Assembly (NCBI GenBank): GCA_029204225.1 | Contig: CM055097.1 | Coordinates: 30,223,785-30,287,784, forward strand | DNA: 64,000 nt | Source of the DNA: Diphasiastrum complanatum | Lineage: Eukaryota; Streptophyta; Lycopodiopsida; Lycopodiales; Lycopodiaceae | Direction of reading: 5' to 3' | Part shown: positions 30,680-41,929 of the stretch, in pieces | How the letters are laid out: each line of letters starts with the position of its first letter | How positions within the stretch are numbered: position 1 is the stretch's first letter | Notes under the pieces: generated by a model | What the model saw: only the letters and a program-made list of their open reading frames with translations | Database searches by the model: none | Told to the model about the DNA's origin: nothing | Position numbers and translations under genes: made by a program

Positions 30680-32448
30680 ATGATTGTAGCTTTAACAATG
30701 GCAATGTTCCATTTGCATGTTGCTCTTCCGATGGAATGCACTCCAATTATTAAGAAAAATTCGAAAGTTGTAGAGAATGCTGCTGCAATAGTTAGAGAAT
30801 GGAGAATGAATAATCATATGAATATAGATTTGTGGGTGGATGGATCAATTTATCCTAATGATCCAGCTAACTCATCTTCTCAGATATGTATGTGAAGGAA
30901 ATAGCGGATTATTTGGATATTGTCGAAGGTTGTGTGATATTGGAATGCATAGCATATCTTGTCTTAATCAACAATTATAGTTTGCTAATCAACAATTGCA
31001 ACGTGCAAATCAACAATTGCTTCATTATGTGCAACACACTCGTGCTGAAAACAATGCACTCAAGAATGCTATGTCAGAGTTGAATGCTACTGTCACTACT
31101 CTTCGGGGATCAAACCAAGAAATGTTAGAATCCATGAAAAAGTTGCGATCCGAGAGTTTAAAATCTGATGTTGATATAAAAGTTATCAATAAGGTAATGA
31201 TGAAGAGGAAAAGAAAGAGAGTACTGATGAAGAACATTGATGACTTATCTACACATAGCGGCAATCAGAAAAAAAGAATTCGAGTATTCAAGTATGTTGT
31301 CATATAAACTGTTTATTTGATTTGTATATGTCATTTAAGTTTGATTTGCACTTGATAACATGGATTATTTATTTATTAAGCATAATTTGAGTTTCATATG
31401 TTTGTTGCAGATCATGTTTGGTGGCAAAGAACTATTTAACAGATCGTTCATGCATTGGATCATCTTTAAGTCATGTTTTACCAAGAAAGTCAGCAAAAGA
31501 AATGATAAAAAATGCTCGGTTTGAAAAAATGAAAAATGAAATTGTAGAGACTGTTTTGATTAAGGTTCAATCATACTTGGATGCGAATGTGATACAAGGT
31601 GCATGTGATTTATCTGGAATTAGCAGAAATGCTTATTCTACTTTTTTTAGAATAGTTAAAGAAGCTTTTTCCCAAGTGATGGTGAAGAAAATTTATCTTC
31701 CGCATCCATATCGGGTAAGATTAGCTAGAAATTTTTATAATGACGGAATGTTCAAAGTAGTTGGCGAACCACTTCATATAACTGAATTATACAAATCAAA
31801 ATATGGTGAGCTCAATTACAACGATTGTAATAATATTTTCCGTGATATTGGAAATGTTCTAAAATACATTATTCGATTCTATAGACTAGACGAACATCAA
31901 GTAAATGGAAAGATCATTATTGTAATAAAATTGGATGAATCTGAAATCATCATGGGTCAGAAGTTGGAACGAGTGAGTGTCACTTTGATGAACAAAATTT
32001 CAGATACAAATGATCGAACGTTTAGTGTTCAATCAGAAAATCACATATGGTGGTTGGCGGCATTCTAGGTATACATTTCAATTTTTATTTAGAATAACTT
32101 TATCAACAATTCATACCTTGCCAGTTTTTATTGACATGTCATGCATTACTTGTTTCTCTACAGGTCTTGAAAGAGGACCATAAAATACTTTCATGGATAT
32201 TTTCAAGAACAAATTATGGGAAAACTATAAAGAGACATTTGGAGGGTGAGAAATTTACAGTAGAAAACCATGGAAGTTTTCGATTTCAATGGTACCTTGT
32301 AGGGGATTTGAAAACATTAAAATGTATGTATAATGTCTCTCATGGGACAACATCAAAGCATCCATGTCTTTATTGCATGAAAGATTGCTACAATATGGAC
32401 GATCAACAAACACTGGCCCAACACGAGAAGTTGAAGATCCAAATATGA
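30680..32448 (+). pseudogene. Transposase-like gene: coiled coil, NLS, DDE-like domain
   Basis: The first part (from about 30708) reads MFHLHVALPM and then, after frame damage, a coiled coil with three repeats of NQQLQRA (30967-31020). A basic signal KRKRKR follows near 31204. A clean intron joins RIRVFK to SCLVAKNYLTDR (donor 31289, acceptor 31410). The 216-residue next part contains PRKSAKEMIKNARFEK and KIIIVIKLDESEI. After a TAG (32066-32068, where Gln fits) and an intron ending CTCTACAG at 32163, it continues EDHKILSWIF, FQWYLVGDLKTLKCM and SKHPCLYCMKDC. The order of an acidic KLDE/GQ block, a GDLK block and a HPCLYC block is similar to large uncharacterised transposase-like proteins common in animals. 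The catalytic acids are inferred, not proven. Confidence 0.55.
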
Positions 32449-33038
32449 AAAGTGTTTATTATTCTTTGGATGACAAACGCTCGATGCTTCATTACAACAC
32501 TTCCGGACTGACAAGTTTTGAAAACTTGTTCCAGTATCCAGCCATGACCAAGAAACTAAAGAATTCAATGACGGGTTCTGTGGCTTGTCCCTACCAAAAG
32601 CCACAACAATTACTTAATCATTTAATTGATATTTTTTCTCACCCAGCTGATTGAGTTTTGGATTAATTTAGCGGTAGCGGCACTACGAGCGCATGTGCTG
32701 TTCAAAAAGACAGACATGTTGCTCCAGTAAATTTAGATTCTAATTTAGTTGATTTTATAAAAATGAGAATGAAATCTCTTTCAGTTTTGCCAGATGAATT
32801 ATCTGAGGTGGGAAAGAGTTTAGATAGCGAGGATTCAGTAATTCCCTTGTCCAAAGAACCTCAGTCTCCTGCTAGCGATAAAGTAGGCGATACAGGTGAA
32901 TTTACTGATGTCTTGGTTCAAGATTACAATGTGGTTAGGGTAGTCGAGGAAACTGTAGAAGAGGTGCCACTTGAAACTACAGTGGCTACTCAAGAAAAAG
33001 AAAAAGATGTAAATGACCTCGATGATTTTTGGAAATAA
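32400..33038 (+). pseudogene. DNA N4/N6-methyltransferase-like C-terminal domain
   Basis: After a frame change near 32400 the sequence contains QKPQQLLNHLIDIFSHPAD, then VLD, then FSGSGTTSACAVQKDRH (32667 onward), then NLDSNLVDFIKMRM. This is the signature of prokaryote-type N4-cytosine/N6-adenine methyltransferases: KP..L...I, D-F-GSGTT for S-adenosylmethionine binding, and a second-strand Asp. Two stops interrupt it: TGA at 32652-32654 where Trp fits, and TAA at 32664-32666. The catalytic (N/D)PP(Y/W) motif is not visible and would lie upstream in the damaged joint. The tail is acidic and ends at TAA 33038. Confidence 0.6.
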
Positions 33039-33040
33039 AA

Positions 33041-33675
33041 TTTTTTTCTTTTGTTTCAAAAGATAATTGCGTTTATATTTTTTGATGTATTGTGTTTTGA
33101 GATCTTTTTGATTGATTTAATATTTTTAAATTTGTTTTTTAATGATTTAAAATTAAGAGTTTGAAATATTTTAAAAATTTTAACATTGATAATCATTACC
33201 AAAACTAAAATTGTAAAGATTTGTCAAGTTTATAGTATTTTAATTTTGGATGTGTTTTTATAATCTTTTTTTGTAAAAAAAAGTATTGTTAGGAATTTAA
33301 AGAAATGAAAAGATTTTTTTCAGGGTGATTTAAATATTTTCACAAATCATTTAATCTCGATTATTGTAAAGTAATATCATTTGCGTTTATTTAATGTTTA
33401 AATATTCAATGACCTTACATAGGTATAAGTAAACATTTTAAAAAAATTAAAACTTTAAAAAATATTGATTAAAATTTTTATCATAATTTAAAAAATATTT
33501 TTTTCGATACAAGAATCGTAATTTAAAAAACTTTAAGAATTTCAAAAAAAAAAAACTATAATTTTTGTTTTAAATAGACAAAAAATATTTTTTAGTTATT
33601 TTAGTGGTTGTGTATCTAATGATTTTATTTTAAATAGTATTATTATTTTATATGAGCTAATTTTAAGCTATTTAA
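33041..33675. other. No gene seen; very AT-rich
   Basis: Runs of A and T with TTTAAA words. There are no coding or repeat signatures beyond composition. Confidence 0.6.
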
Positions 33676-33946
33676 GTTAGAATAAAAGTAGAATTATTGT
33701 GCTACTGTACTGTGGGTCCTATCAGTTGATAAGGATCATCCTCGCCATGAGGCAAGTCGACGGGACACGCGTCCCGCCGACGGCAACTTGGGAGTCATGC
33801 ATGGGTTGCCTGAGTGAACAACTATATGTACAGTGTAATTTCATTTTGAGAAATACAGTTGCTATGTGAGCTTGCTGTAGAGAGTGTTTTATGTCTGTGT
33901 TACTGTGTAGCATGATCTGTGTTCCTATTCGAAGCAAATTCTAAGT
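33676..33946 (+). repeat. Family A 5' LTR (copy 1)
   Basis: Begins GTTAGAATAAAAG and ends CAAATTCTAAGT just before TGGTATCAGAGCC. It shares the internal block GGGACACGCGTCCC with the LTRs at 40772 and 42545. Confidence 0.8.
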
Positions 33947-33959
33947 TGGTATCAGAGCC
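33947..33959 (+). other. Primer-binding site, family A copy 1
   Basis: TGGTATCAGAGCC, matching the copia tRNA-Met primer site. The same sequence follows the LTR of copy 2 at 42818. Confidence 0.85.
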
Positions 33960-34952
33960 GTACAGGGAGTGTACACAGTACAGCATCGTCATTGAAGAGA
34001 GTTTCGGGAGAACTATCTTATGAGAGTTCGGGGTTTACAATGGGTTGAAGATGGAAAGAGAAGCACCGGTGCACGGTTTCTAGTTTATAGAGGCTTGCCA
34101 ATCTCAGCAGAGGGATTGTCAGCCTGTGCATAGCATCAGACAGGGAAAAATTTGGTGAAAAATTGACAATTTTGAAGCCAGTTGAAACTGAAACCGAGTT
34201 TGGGATTACGGTTTTCTACACATAATTCGTGATTTCTTCGATGTTTGTGCACCGTTTTGGATGTCGTAAGGACAGGAAGGAAGCTAACTATATTGTCAAC
34301 CAGCCATGGAGAGATTATTAGGTTTATGTTAGAGATTTGTCCGCAGACAGTTAACCTAGCAAATTTGCGGTAAAAGGTGAAAAAGCCATTTTGTCAAGTT
34401 GACCTAAAATCATCGTTTCTCCACGGAATTTCATGATTGAACACTCTGGAGACTAAGAATCAGTAAGGCAACCCTGTTCTAGGCCTCAGATCGCGGTCAA
34501 TTTGATCTAAAACAGAGTTTGATCAAGCTAAAAATGGGCAGGATAGGCGCATCCGTAGACAAAGAGAGAGCGTGGCTCGCGCGCGTCCAACCAAGCTGAA
34601 GTCGTAGTGTCTCGAGGGAGCTGGTGTCTCCAAGAAAAGAGTTCGATGCACGGGCAGGCTGGTGACCATAGGATAAGCTCCTGTGTAGATCGACGGTGGT
34701 AATCTGAATAAGGGAGCATCATCGGATCAAAACTGATCATTGGATCTCCTTAAATCCATTTGAATTTCAATGGAAGGGGCCTGAAGTGCAATTCACATTG
34801 CAAATTCATTAAAAATTTTCAAAGTGAAAGTTTAGTTGGGTCCCAAGTTCATGAAAGGTGAAGTTTTTTTATTCTGAAGAAACAGTTCAAAAACAAGAAA
34901 AATCCCTATTTTTGGGTCCTTTGTCCGTTTTGACCCAAACGAAAGGCTATAA

Positions 34953-35021
34953 CCTCCAAACGAAGGGCACCCGGACTGTACCTGCAAGTACGGTATAATT
35001 CGGGTGCCCTTAGTTTGGAGG
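34953..35021 (+). repeat. Long hairpin in the leader just before gag
   Basis: CCTCCAAACGAAGGGCACCCG (34953-34973) pairs with CGGGTGCCCTTAGTTTGGAGG (35001-35021), with one mismatch in 21. The loop contains GTACCTGCAAGTAC, itself nearly palindromic. The gag ATG (35062) follows 40 bases later. Copy 2 keeps only the left arm. Confidence 0.8.
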
Positions 35022-35061
35022 TACAGTACCTGCAAGTAGAGTATCTGCAAGCAGTTTTGTG

Positions 35062-35755
35062 ATGACAAACATGGGAGAGTCCATTTTGAGTGAAAGTAGC
35101 AAATTGGATAGAATTTCCAACTATGCAGTGTGGAAATTCAAAATGAAAAACATATTGATGGAAAAAGACGTCTGGGAAGTCATCACATGTGATAAGAGAA
35201 GGCCGCCAAATGAAGCGGATATCAAAGTGTTCGACAAAAAGATGAGGAAAGCTTTGACCTTCATTAACTTGTCAGTGAAGGATCACATCATTACCGACAT
35301 TTGTGATGCTGTTACATCCAGACAGGCATGGGATGCACTAAAGGAGCAGTTTGAGATGCCAAATCTGTCAAGAATCATGGTTCTGAAGTCAAAGTTGAAT
35401 AGTGTCTGAATGGAGCAAGGAGAGCACATTCAGACGTACATGACCAGAATCAAGACAATGAGGGATGAACTGCATTCTATTGGTGAGCGCATACGTGATG
35501 TGGAGCTGGTGCACAATGCATTGTTCAGCATTGCAGAACCCTATTGGATGTTTGTGAGCGGAATAGCATCAAGAGAACGATTGCCAACCTTTGATGAGCT
35601 CATAGGAATCTTGATGTAGGAAGAGCAACAATGAAAAATGGTGAAAGTTAGACGTCAAAATACTGACGATCAGGCACTTGCGACACGCCAAAAACAAGGC
35701 AAGGGCAAGGGCAAGAAAAAGTCTAAACAACAATTTGCCAAGACTCAGGAGGATT
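35062..35755 (+). pseudogene. Family A gag, copy 1
   Basis: Starts MTNMGESILSESSKLDRISN and contains the Gag signature VWKFKMKNILMEKD. TGA at about 35407 (SVxMEQGEH) and TAG at about 35617 (ILMxEEQ) interrupt an otherwise collinear copy of the gag at 44132. It ends in a basic KGKGKKKSK stretch and then meets the family B LTR. Confidence 0.85.
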
Positions 35756-35766
35756 AGGGATCTTCC

Positions 35767-38700
35767 TGTCAAGAATTAGATATGCAACGTCAAGCAATCA
35801 CCATAAGCAATCACCACAAGAAAGCGGAAGAAGAACACGCACTGTCACTCTATCACACTAACTCATACAGAATGTAAAATGTACAAATAAACCCTGAACA
35901 TCCTGATAGAGAGAGAACACCTACGAGTAGACTAATAGACTAGAATACAACTATTGACAGCTGGTCACAACTGTCAACATTAATGTGCATCGTAAACAGT
36001 AACAATGAAGCTTATCATTGATTTTTAACACTCTCCCTCAATGATAAAATTACATTTTCCTATCCCTAATAGAGTACGAAACCTCTCAAATTTACATCTA
36101 CCTAATGACTTAGTAGAAATATCTGTCTTTTGATCTTCAGATTTACAGAAAACAAGATCAATGGCTCCATCAAGAATTTTCTCTCAAACAAAATGGTAGT
36201 GTATTTCGATGTGCTTGGTTCGAGCATGTAAAACTGGATTTTTGGCAAGGTGAATGCAACTTTGATTATCGCAAGATATAGTAGTCGCATCCACCTGTGG
36301 TTGACCTAAATCCACAAGCAATCTTCGTAACCATACTGCTTCTTGTGTAGCATTGCTAAGTGCTCGATATTCAGCTTCTGTCGATGATAAGGCTACTGTA
36401 GGCTGTTTTTTGCTGCTCCATGATATTGCAGTTGTACCATAGCTGAATATATGACCACCTGTAGATCTTCTGTCATCAATATTGCCTGCCCAAGCGGCAT
36501 ACTGTGTAACCTACCAACATTGGCATTTCAGGCTGATCATACTTCAAACCAAAATTCAATGTCCCTCGAATGTATCTAAGAATACGTTTAGCAGACTTCT
36601 AGTGTGCTTGACTAGGATCTTGCATAAATTGACTAACAACACCAACAACATAAGAAATATCAGGTCGTGTGTGTGCCAAATAAATCAAACTATGTCAATA
36701 CAAATAAGCATCCACTTTCTCAGATTCATCATATGCAGTAAGCTTCATGTTGACATCCATAGGTGTACTCAAAGGCTTACAATCTTGCATATTGAACTTA
36801 TAAAGCAAATCTCATGCATATTTGCTTTGTGTAAGAAAGACCATGTCTTCCTTTTGCCATACTTCAATGCCAAGACAATAGTGCATCAATCCTAGATCAC
36901 TCATGTCAAAAGCTTTGGAAAGATCTGATTTTATTTCATCAATTAAGCTCTCATTACTTCCCGTAATAATCAAATCATCCACATACAACACAATGAACAC
37001 TATATCTGAATCTTACCTTAGAATGTAAAGATTAGGATCAACATCACTCTTTATCATTCCCCTTTGCTTGAAGTGTTCATCAATGCAAGAGTACCATGCC
37101 CGTGGTGCTTGCTTCAATCCATAAATGGCTTTGTTGAGCTTACAAACGAGATGCTCTCTCCCTGGCTCAACAAATCCTTGAGGTTGTACTATGTACACCT
37201 CTTCATCCAGCACTCCATTAAGAAAAGCAGATTTAACGTTCATTTGTTGGATCTTCCAACCATAGAAAGCAGAAATAGCAATGATAGAACATATAGTTAC
37301 CATCTTAGCTACGGGTGCGAAGGTTTCTTCAAAATCAATACCTTCCTGCTGCTCAAATCCTCTTGCAACCAACCGTGATTTATACTTGTTGAGTTGCCCA
37401 TCAACTACATATTTGATCTTGTATATCCATTTGCAAGTGATAGGCATCTTACCATCAGGTAGCTCAACCAAGTTCCACGTCCTATTTTTCAATATAGCTT
37501 CCATTTCTGTTTCCATAGCTTCACGCCACTCCTTGTGCTCCTTTGATTTATCAAAAGTTTTTGGTTCCTGAGCCTTGAGCACAGAACCCATTAGGGCTAG
37601 ATTCATCTCTAATCTTGCAGGAGGTTTTCGATTTCTACTTGATCTTCTAAGCTCTCCCTGCTCACTTGATTCGGGAGTATTTCCCTTATTAGCATCACTT
37701 GTTACTGAGTACCACTTAGGCACTCTCCTAGGAATCTCATAATTGACCCTGTCTTTTTCCATTGGCTCTTCCATATTGACACCAACTTCTTTCTTCACTT
37801 GCATTTTAGCTTTATCATCAAAGGGATCAATTGCCAATTTTATTTGATCATTTTGACCCATCTCATCAAAAGTAGCATCTTTGGAAATCATGATCTTTTG
37901 TGCATCTGTGTCATACATCCTGTATGCCTTGGCTCTTTTATCATATCCAAGGAAAATACACTTAACAGCTTTTGCATCTAGTTTCTTTCGTTTTTCATCA
38001 GGTACATGAGCGTAAGCATCACAGCCAAATATTCGTAAATGAGAAACATTAGGTTTCTTTCCAGTAAAAGCTTCGTAAGGTGTCTTACCCTCCACAGACT
38101 TCGTAGGACACCGATTCAAGATATGAGTAGCTGTGTTGCATGCTTCTACCCAGAAAGTATTTGGCAAACCCTTGTTCTTAGGCATTACCCTAGCCATCTC
38201 CACAATGGATCTGTTTTTCCGTTCTGCAACTCCGTTCTGTTGTGATGAATAGGGTGTAGTGGTTTGTCTCTTGATCCCCTGATCCTTGCATAAATCTATA
38301 AACTCTGTTGAAAAATACTCACCGCCACCATCTGATCTGAGGGTCTTAATATAACAACCTGTTTGTTTTTCAACTAGAGCCTTGAACTCTCTAAACTTGG
38401 CAGAAGCATCAGATTTCTTGCTTATGAAATAAATCCAGATATGTCTACTATGGTCATCAATGAATGTGATGAAATAATAACAACCACTAATGGACCTAGT
38501 TTGTATTGGTCCACACAGATCACTATGAACAAGATCAAGAATGCCATTGGCTCTTCTTGCTCCATCTTTGGGAAATCTCTCTCTATGCTATTTTATTGAT
38601 ATGACCAAACCTTTAATGCCAAAGATCACTTCGACTATCAACAATGCTTACCATAGCTTGAGTAAAAGATCTCGCATTCAATTTGTAAAGTCGATTCCCG

Positions 38701-39384
38701 TTGACTCTAGCTCCTGTAGCAATCACTTTGTAGTGATTCTTGATGTTTTTGACAAGACATTTGTCACTGTCAAACTCAACCTTGAGTTGTTGATCAGCCA
38801 TCGTCCCAACAGATAGTAGATTGTTAGCTAAGCCAGGTACATATTGCACATTGCTTATATGCTTTATCTTCCCGTTGGCTAACTTCACTGGTACCACTCC
38901 AACTCCTTTAACAGATAGCAATTTGCCATCAGCTTGTCCAACTTCATCACCATTGTCAGTTTTCTTGAGTTCTGAAAACCACTCTTTCCTTGAAGTCATG
39001 TGCTTGGATGCACCACTATCAATGTACCAGGTATCCTTGGCTTCGTCACTTGTCATTAATGCTGTAATGAACAATTTTGAACTCTCACCTATGTCATCTT
39101 CATATTGATCATCATCGTATTGATGTTGATCAGTATAATTGTCTTCATAATAATAGTCATCAAATTGATGTTGATCAGCGTAATTTCCCGCTTGCCATCT
39201 GTCTTTTCTTTGTTCCATCTCCTTCTGTTTCTTGAAGCATTCATGCTCCTAGTGACCAGGTTAGTTGCAGTACCTACAATTTCCAAGTTTGTTTTGTCTT
39301 GAATAGCCGTGTCCTTGACCTCGGTCTTGATTCCAATTATCTCGATTCGGACTATCATTGACTTGCTCATGAAATTGTTGAAAT
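35767..39384 (-). mobile_element. Family B copia element, 5'-truncated, antisense to family A
   Basis: The 3' LTR is 35767-36030 (plus-strand TGTCAAGAATTAG...GATTTTTAACA). The purine tract is the complement of 36031-36041 (GAGGGAGAG). RNase H is at 36040-36810, reverse transcriptase at 36812-37600, integrase at 37700-38600 and protease at 38613-39218, ending inside the Gag zinc-knuckle region. There is no 5' LTR. The right junction at 39384 is directly against family A integrase. Confidence 0.85.
36812..39218 (-). pseudogene. Family B pol (protease, integrase, reverse transcriptase)
   Basis: Protease: DTWYIDSGASKHMTS. Integrase tail: KGLPNTFWVEA, HLRIFGCDAYAHVP. Reverse transcriptase: KSRLVARGFEQQEGIDFEE, AIYGLKQAPRAWYS and the active site FIVLYVDDLIITGS. 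A frame break near 37005 splits the reverse transcriptase, and another near 38240-38600 splits integrase. The Asp-rich run before the protease (YYYEDNYTDQHQYDDDQYED) is an expanded acidic linker. Confidence 0.85.
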
Positions 39385-40763
39385 ATGAGGACCATGTCCT
39401 TAGGTAAAGCCTTATATTTCATGACCTTTATTGATGATATGTCACGTAAGATGTGGATCTACTTCTTGAAGAAGAAATCGGATGCATTAGACAATTTCAA
39501 GAGCTTCAAAGCATTGGTTGAAAATCAGACAAGTAGGAAGATCAAAGTCCTAAGATCAGATAGTGGAGGTGAGTACATGTCTAATGACTTCAATGATCTT
39601 TGTGATCAATGTGAGATTAAAAGACAATTTACGCAAGCTCATACTCCTGCTCTCAATGGTGTAGTTGAGCACAAGAATCGTACGATTGTAGAAAGTGCCA
39701 GATCTATGCTAGCTGAGATGAAACTACCAAAAGATTTTTGGTCAGAAGCATGCAGTATGGTAGTCTATCTTCAAAATAGAAGTCCTACCATTGCCATACC
39801 AAAGCTAAAACCTGAGGAAGCATTCACAAAGAAGAAGCCAAAGGTGAACCACTTGCAAATCTTTGGATGTAAGGCCTTTTTACACATTCCTAAGGAAGAG
39901 AGACATAAACTTGATGTAAAAGCTATCAAGTGTATATTCCTAGGATATGATGATCGTGTGAAGGGCTATAGATGTTTTGATCCAATGGAAAACAAAATCC
40001 ATGTAAGCCGAGATGTTATCTTTGATGAATCCAAGATGTATGAAGACGAGGATGCTGAGAAGATAGACACATCTAGTGGGAAAGATGGTATAGTGAGGAT
40101 ACCTCCTGATGATGATCCATTCATTGACCTTCCAAGTGATGAATATGAGGATACATCTCAAGATACTACTACTCAACCTCAAGAGACAGGTTCGAGAGGT
40201 AGAAACAAACCTTTTGGTGCGAGAAGGATTGAAGTTGCAGGTGACAAACGCAAGGAGAAAGATGTACCGTGGGATACATTTTCACCAGGAAGCCGATCAC
40301 TTGACTGGAAGCTCCCTAAGTGGTTTGAGAGATTGTTGGAGAGCCACGACATGGATGACTTTCCAGGATCATCTAGCCAGGGAGAGCTATGAAGATCAAC
40401 AAGAGAGAAGAAACAACATGAAACGTATGAAGCAAATTATGCTCTCTTATCCAGCATTATTCAAAGCAAAGAACCTTTGACTTATGGTGAAGCGAAGGAT
40501 GATGACATTTGGGTCAAGGCCATGGGAGAGGAGATGGAGTCAATTGCTAAGCATAGCACATGGGACTTAGTAGAATCACCAATTGGCAAGAAACCCATTG
40601 GTTGCAAATGAGTATACAGGACTAAGTACCATGCAGATGGAAGTATAGCAAAGCACAAGGCAAGATTGGTGATAAGGGTATGCACAAAGTAAAGGCATCG
40701 ACTATGAAGAGACCTTTGCACCAGTGTGTAAGTGGAATACTCTACGTCTACTTGTTGCTTTAA
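39385..40763 (+). pseudogene. Family A integrase and start of reverse transcriptase, copy 1
   Basis: Integrase core residues Asp in RSDSGGEYM and Glu in HTPALNGVVEHKN are present. GAR and KFVxIPKEERHKLD-type spacer regions match copy 2. Reverse transcriptase begins after a TGA at about 40390, has a TGA in place of Trp at about 40608 (GCKxVY), and is cut off after VCKWNTLRLLVAL, just before the LTR. Confidence 0.85.
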
Positions 40764-40771
40764 GAGAGAGA

Positions 40772-41035
40772 GTTAGAATTAAAGTAAAATCACTGTGCTA
40801 CTGTACTGTGGGTCATATCAGTTGATAAGGATTAGTTGGCCTCGCCACGAGGCAAGTCGATGGGACACGCGTCCCGCCGACGGCAAACTGGGTCATGCAT
40901 GGGTTGCCTGAGTGAACAACTATGTACAATGTAATTTCATTTTGAGAAATACAGTTGCTATGTGAGCTTGCTGGAGAGAGGGTTTTCTGTCTGTACTACT
41001 GTGTAGCATGATCTGTGTTCTTGTTCAAAGCAAAT
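40772..41035 (+). repeat. Family A 3' LTR (copy 1)
   Basis: AGTTAGAATTAAAG to CAAAGCAAATAAG. Same internal order as 33676-33946. It is preceded by AGAGAGAG, which could be the purine tract but abuts truncated reverse transcriptase. Confidence 0.75.
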
Positions 41036-41344
41036 AAGTATTTATAAAAACCTATTGACCAAATTTTTGTAGCTTGAATTATTTTCTTGCAAAATACAAC
41101 ATTTTTTTAACATTACAATATATATATTTGAATCATTTTAAATTTGGATAATTATAAAAAAAAATTAAAAAATCTGAAAAAAATGGGTCTCCATGTTATT
41201 TCTCTTTTTTTTGGTCATCATGTTATCTGCATTTCTATTGCAGGTTATCAGTCTTATTTCTACCAAAACATTGTTCAACAAGTGCACAACCAACTATATT
41301 CCAATATTATTGTTTCTACCAATGATCTCTCACTCTATACCAGA

Positions 41345-41830
41345 ATGGATCCATCTTCTAGTTCATCTTTGGTCGACAAACTCGATGGAGATAACTACCA
41401 TATATGGAAGTTCAAGATGAAAGTAGTTCTACTTACCAAAGAATTGTAGGACATAGTTGATGGCACAGAGGTCAAGCCAGAAGGTGATGCAACAATCATC
41501 ACCAAATGGAGATTGAGAGATGGCAAGGCATTTGCCATGATTACTCTCAAATCAACCATATACGAGCTATTCAGACTGCTAAGGATGCATGGGACATCCT
41601 AGCAGCTCTTTACGATATCAGGGACGTCACTTCCAAACTTCATTTGAGGAAAAAAAATTTCACCCTAAGAATGTCTAAAGCAGATAGTGTTTCGAGTCAT
41701 CTCAACACTTTGAAAAGTCTTATGGAGAAGATGACAGCAACTGGCTCAGTCATTGAAGATTCCAATGCACTCATGACTCTATTATCGAGTCTACTTGATG
41801 TATGAAAATTGGGTCATGGCAATTTCGACC
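41345..41830 (+). pseudogene. Family C copia gag fragment
   Basis: MDPSSSSSLVDKLDGDNYHIW is the Gag start of another copia family, continuing WKFKMKVVLLTKEL. The TAG at 41447-41449 is where other family members have Trp (L-W-D). Frameshifts near 41520-41570 follow, then DVTSKLHLRKKNFTLRMSKADSVSSHLNTL. There is no LTR or pol nearby in the same family. Confidence 0.8.
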
Positions 41831-41929
41831 CAGGAGCATCTCGCTCTATCTGAGTAATTTCGATGCTACTACAAGAGGAGATCAGAAGAACTACATCCTC
41901 CTCAGGCTCCGGATCGGATCCTCAAGCTT

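Larger units (their letters stand above)
30279..33040 (+). mobile_element. Putative DNA transposon with transposase-like and DNA methyltransferase-like parts
   Basis: Starts AGGGGAAATATGGGCTTAAA, which resembles the AGGGGATATTAGAACTCAAA terminus of the ORF1-type elements (about 70 percent over the first 30 bases by eye). It lies 175 bp after the peroxidase exon. It carries a spliced gene with a coiled coil, NLS and DDE-like domain (30680-32450), followed by a methyltransferase motif region (32400-33038). The right terminus was not found in the AT-rich sequence that follows. Confidence 0.45.
33676..41035 (+). mobile_element. Family A copia element, copy 1, rearranged around a foreign copia piece
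   Basis: The LTR (33676-33946), leader, gag (35059-35755), integrase (39385-40400), part of reverse transcriptase and a second LTR (40772-41035) belong to one family. The complete order is seen in copy 2 at 42545-47847. Between 35767 and 39384 lies a minus-strand fragment of a different family (B). About 0.8 kb of family A (zinc knuckle, protease, start of integrase) is missing at that point, and most of reverse transcriptase is missing before the right LTR. This is not a simple nested insertion. Confidence 0.8.
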
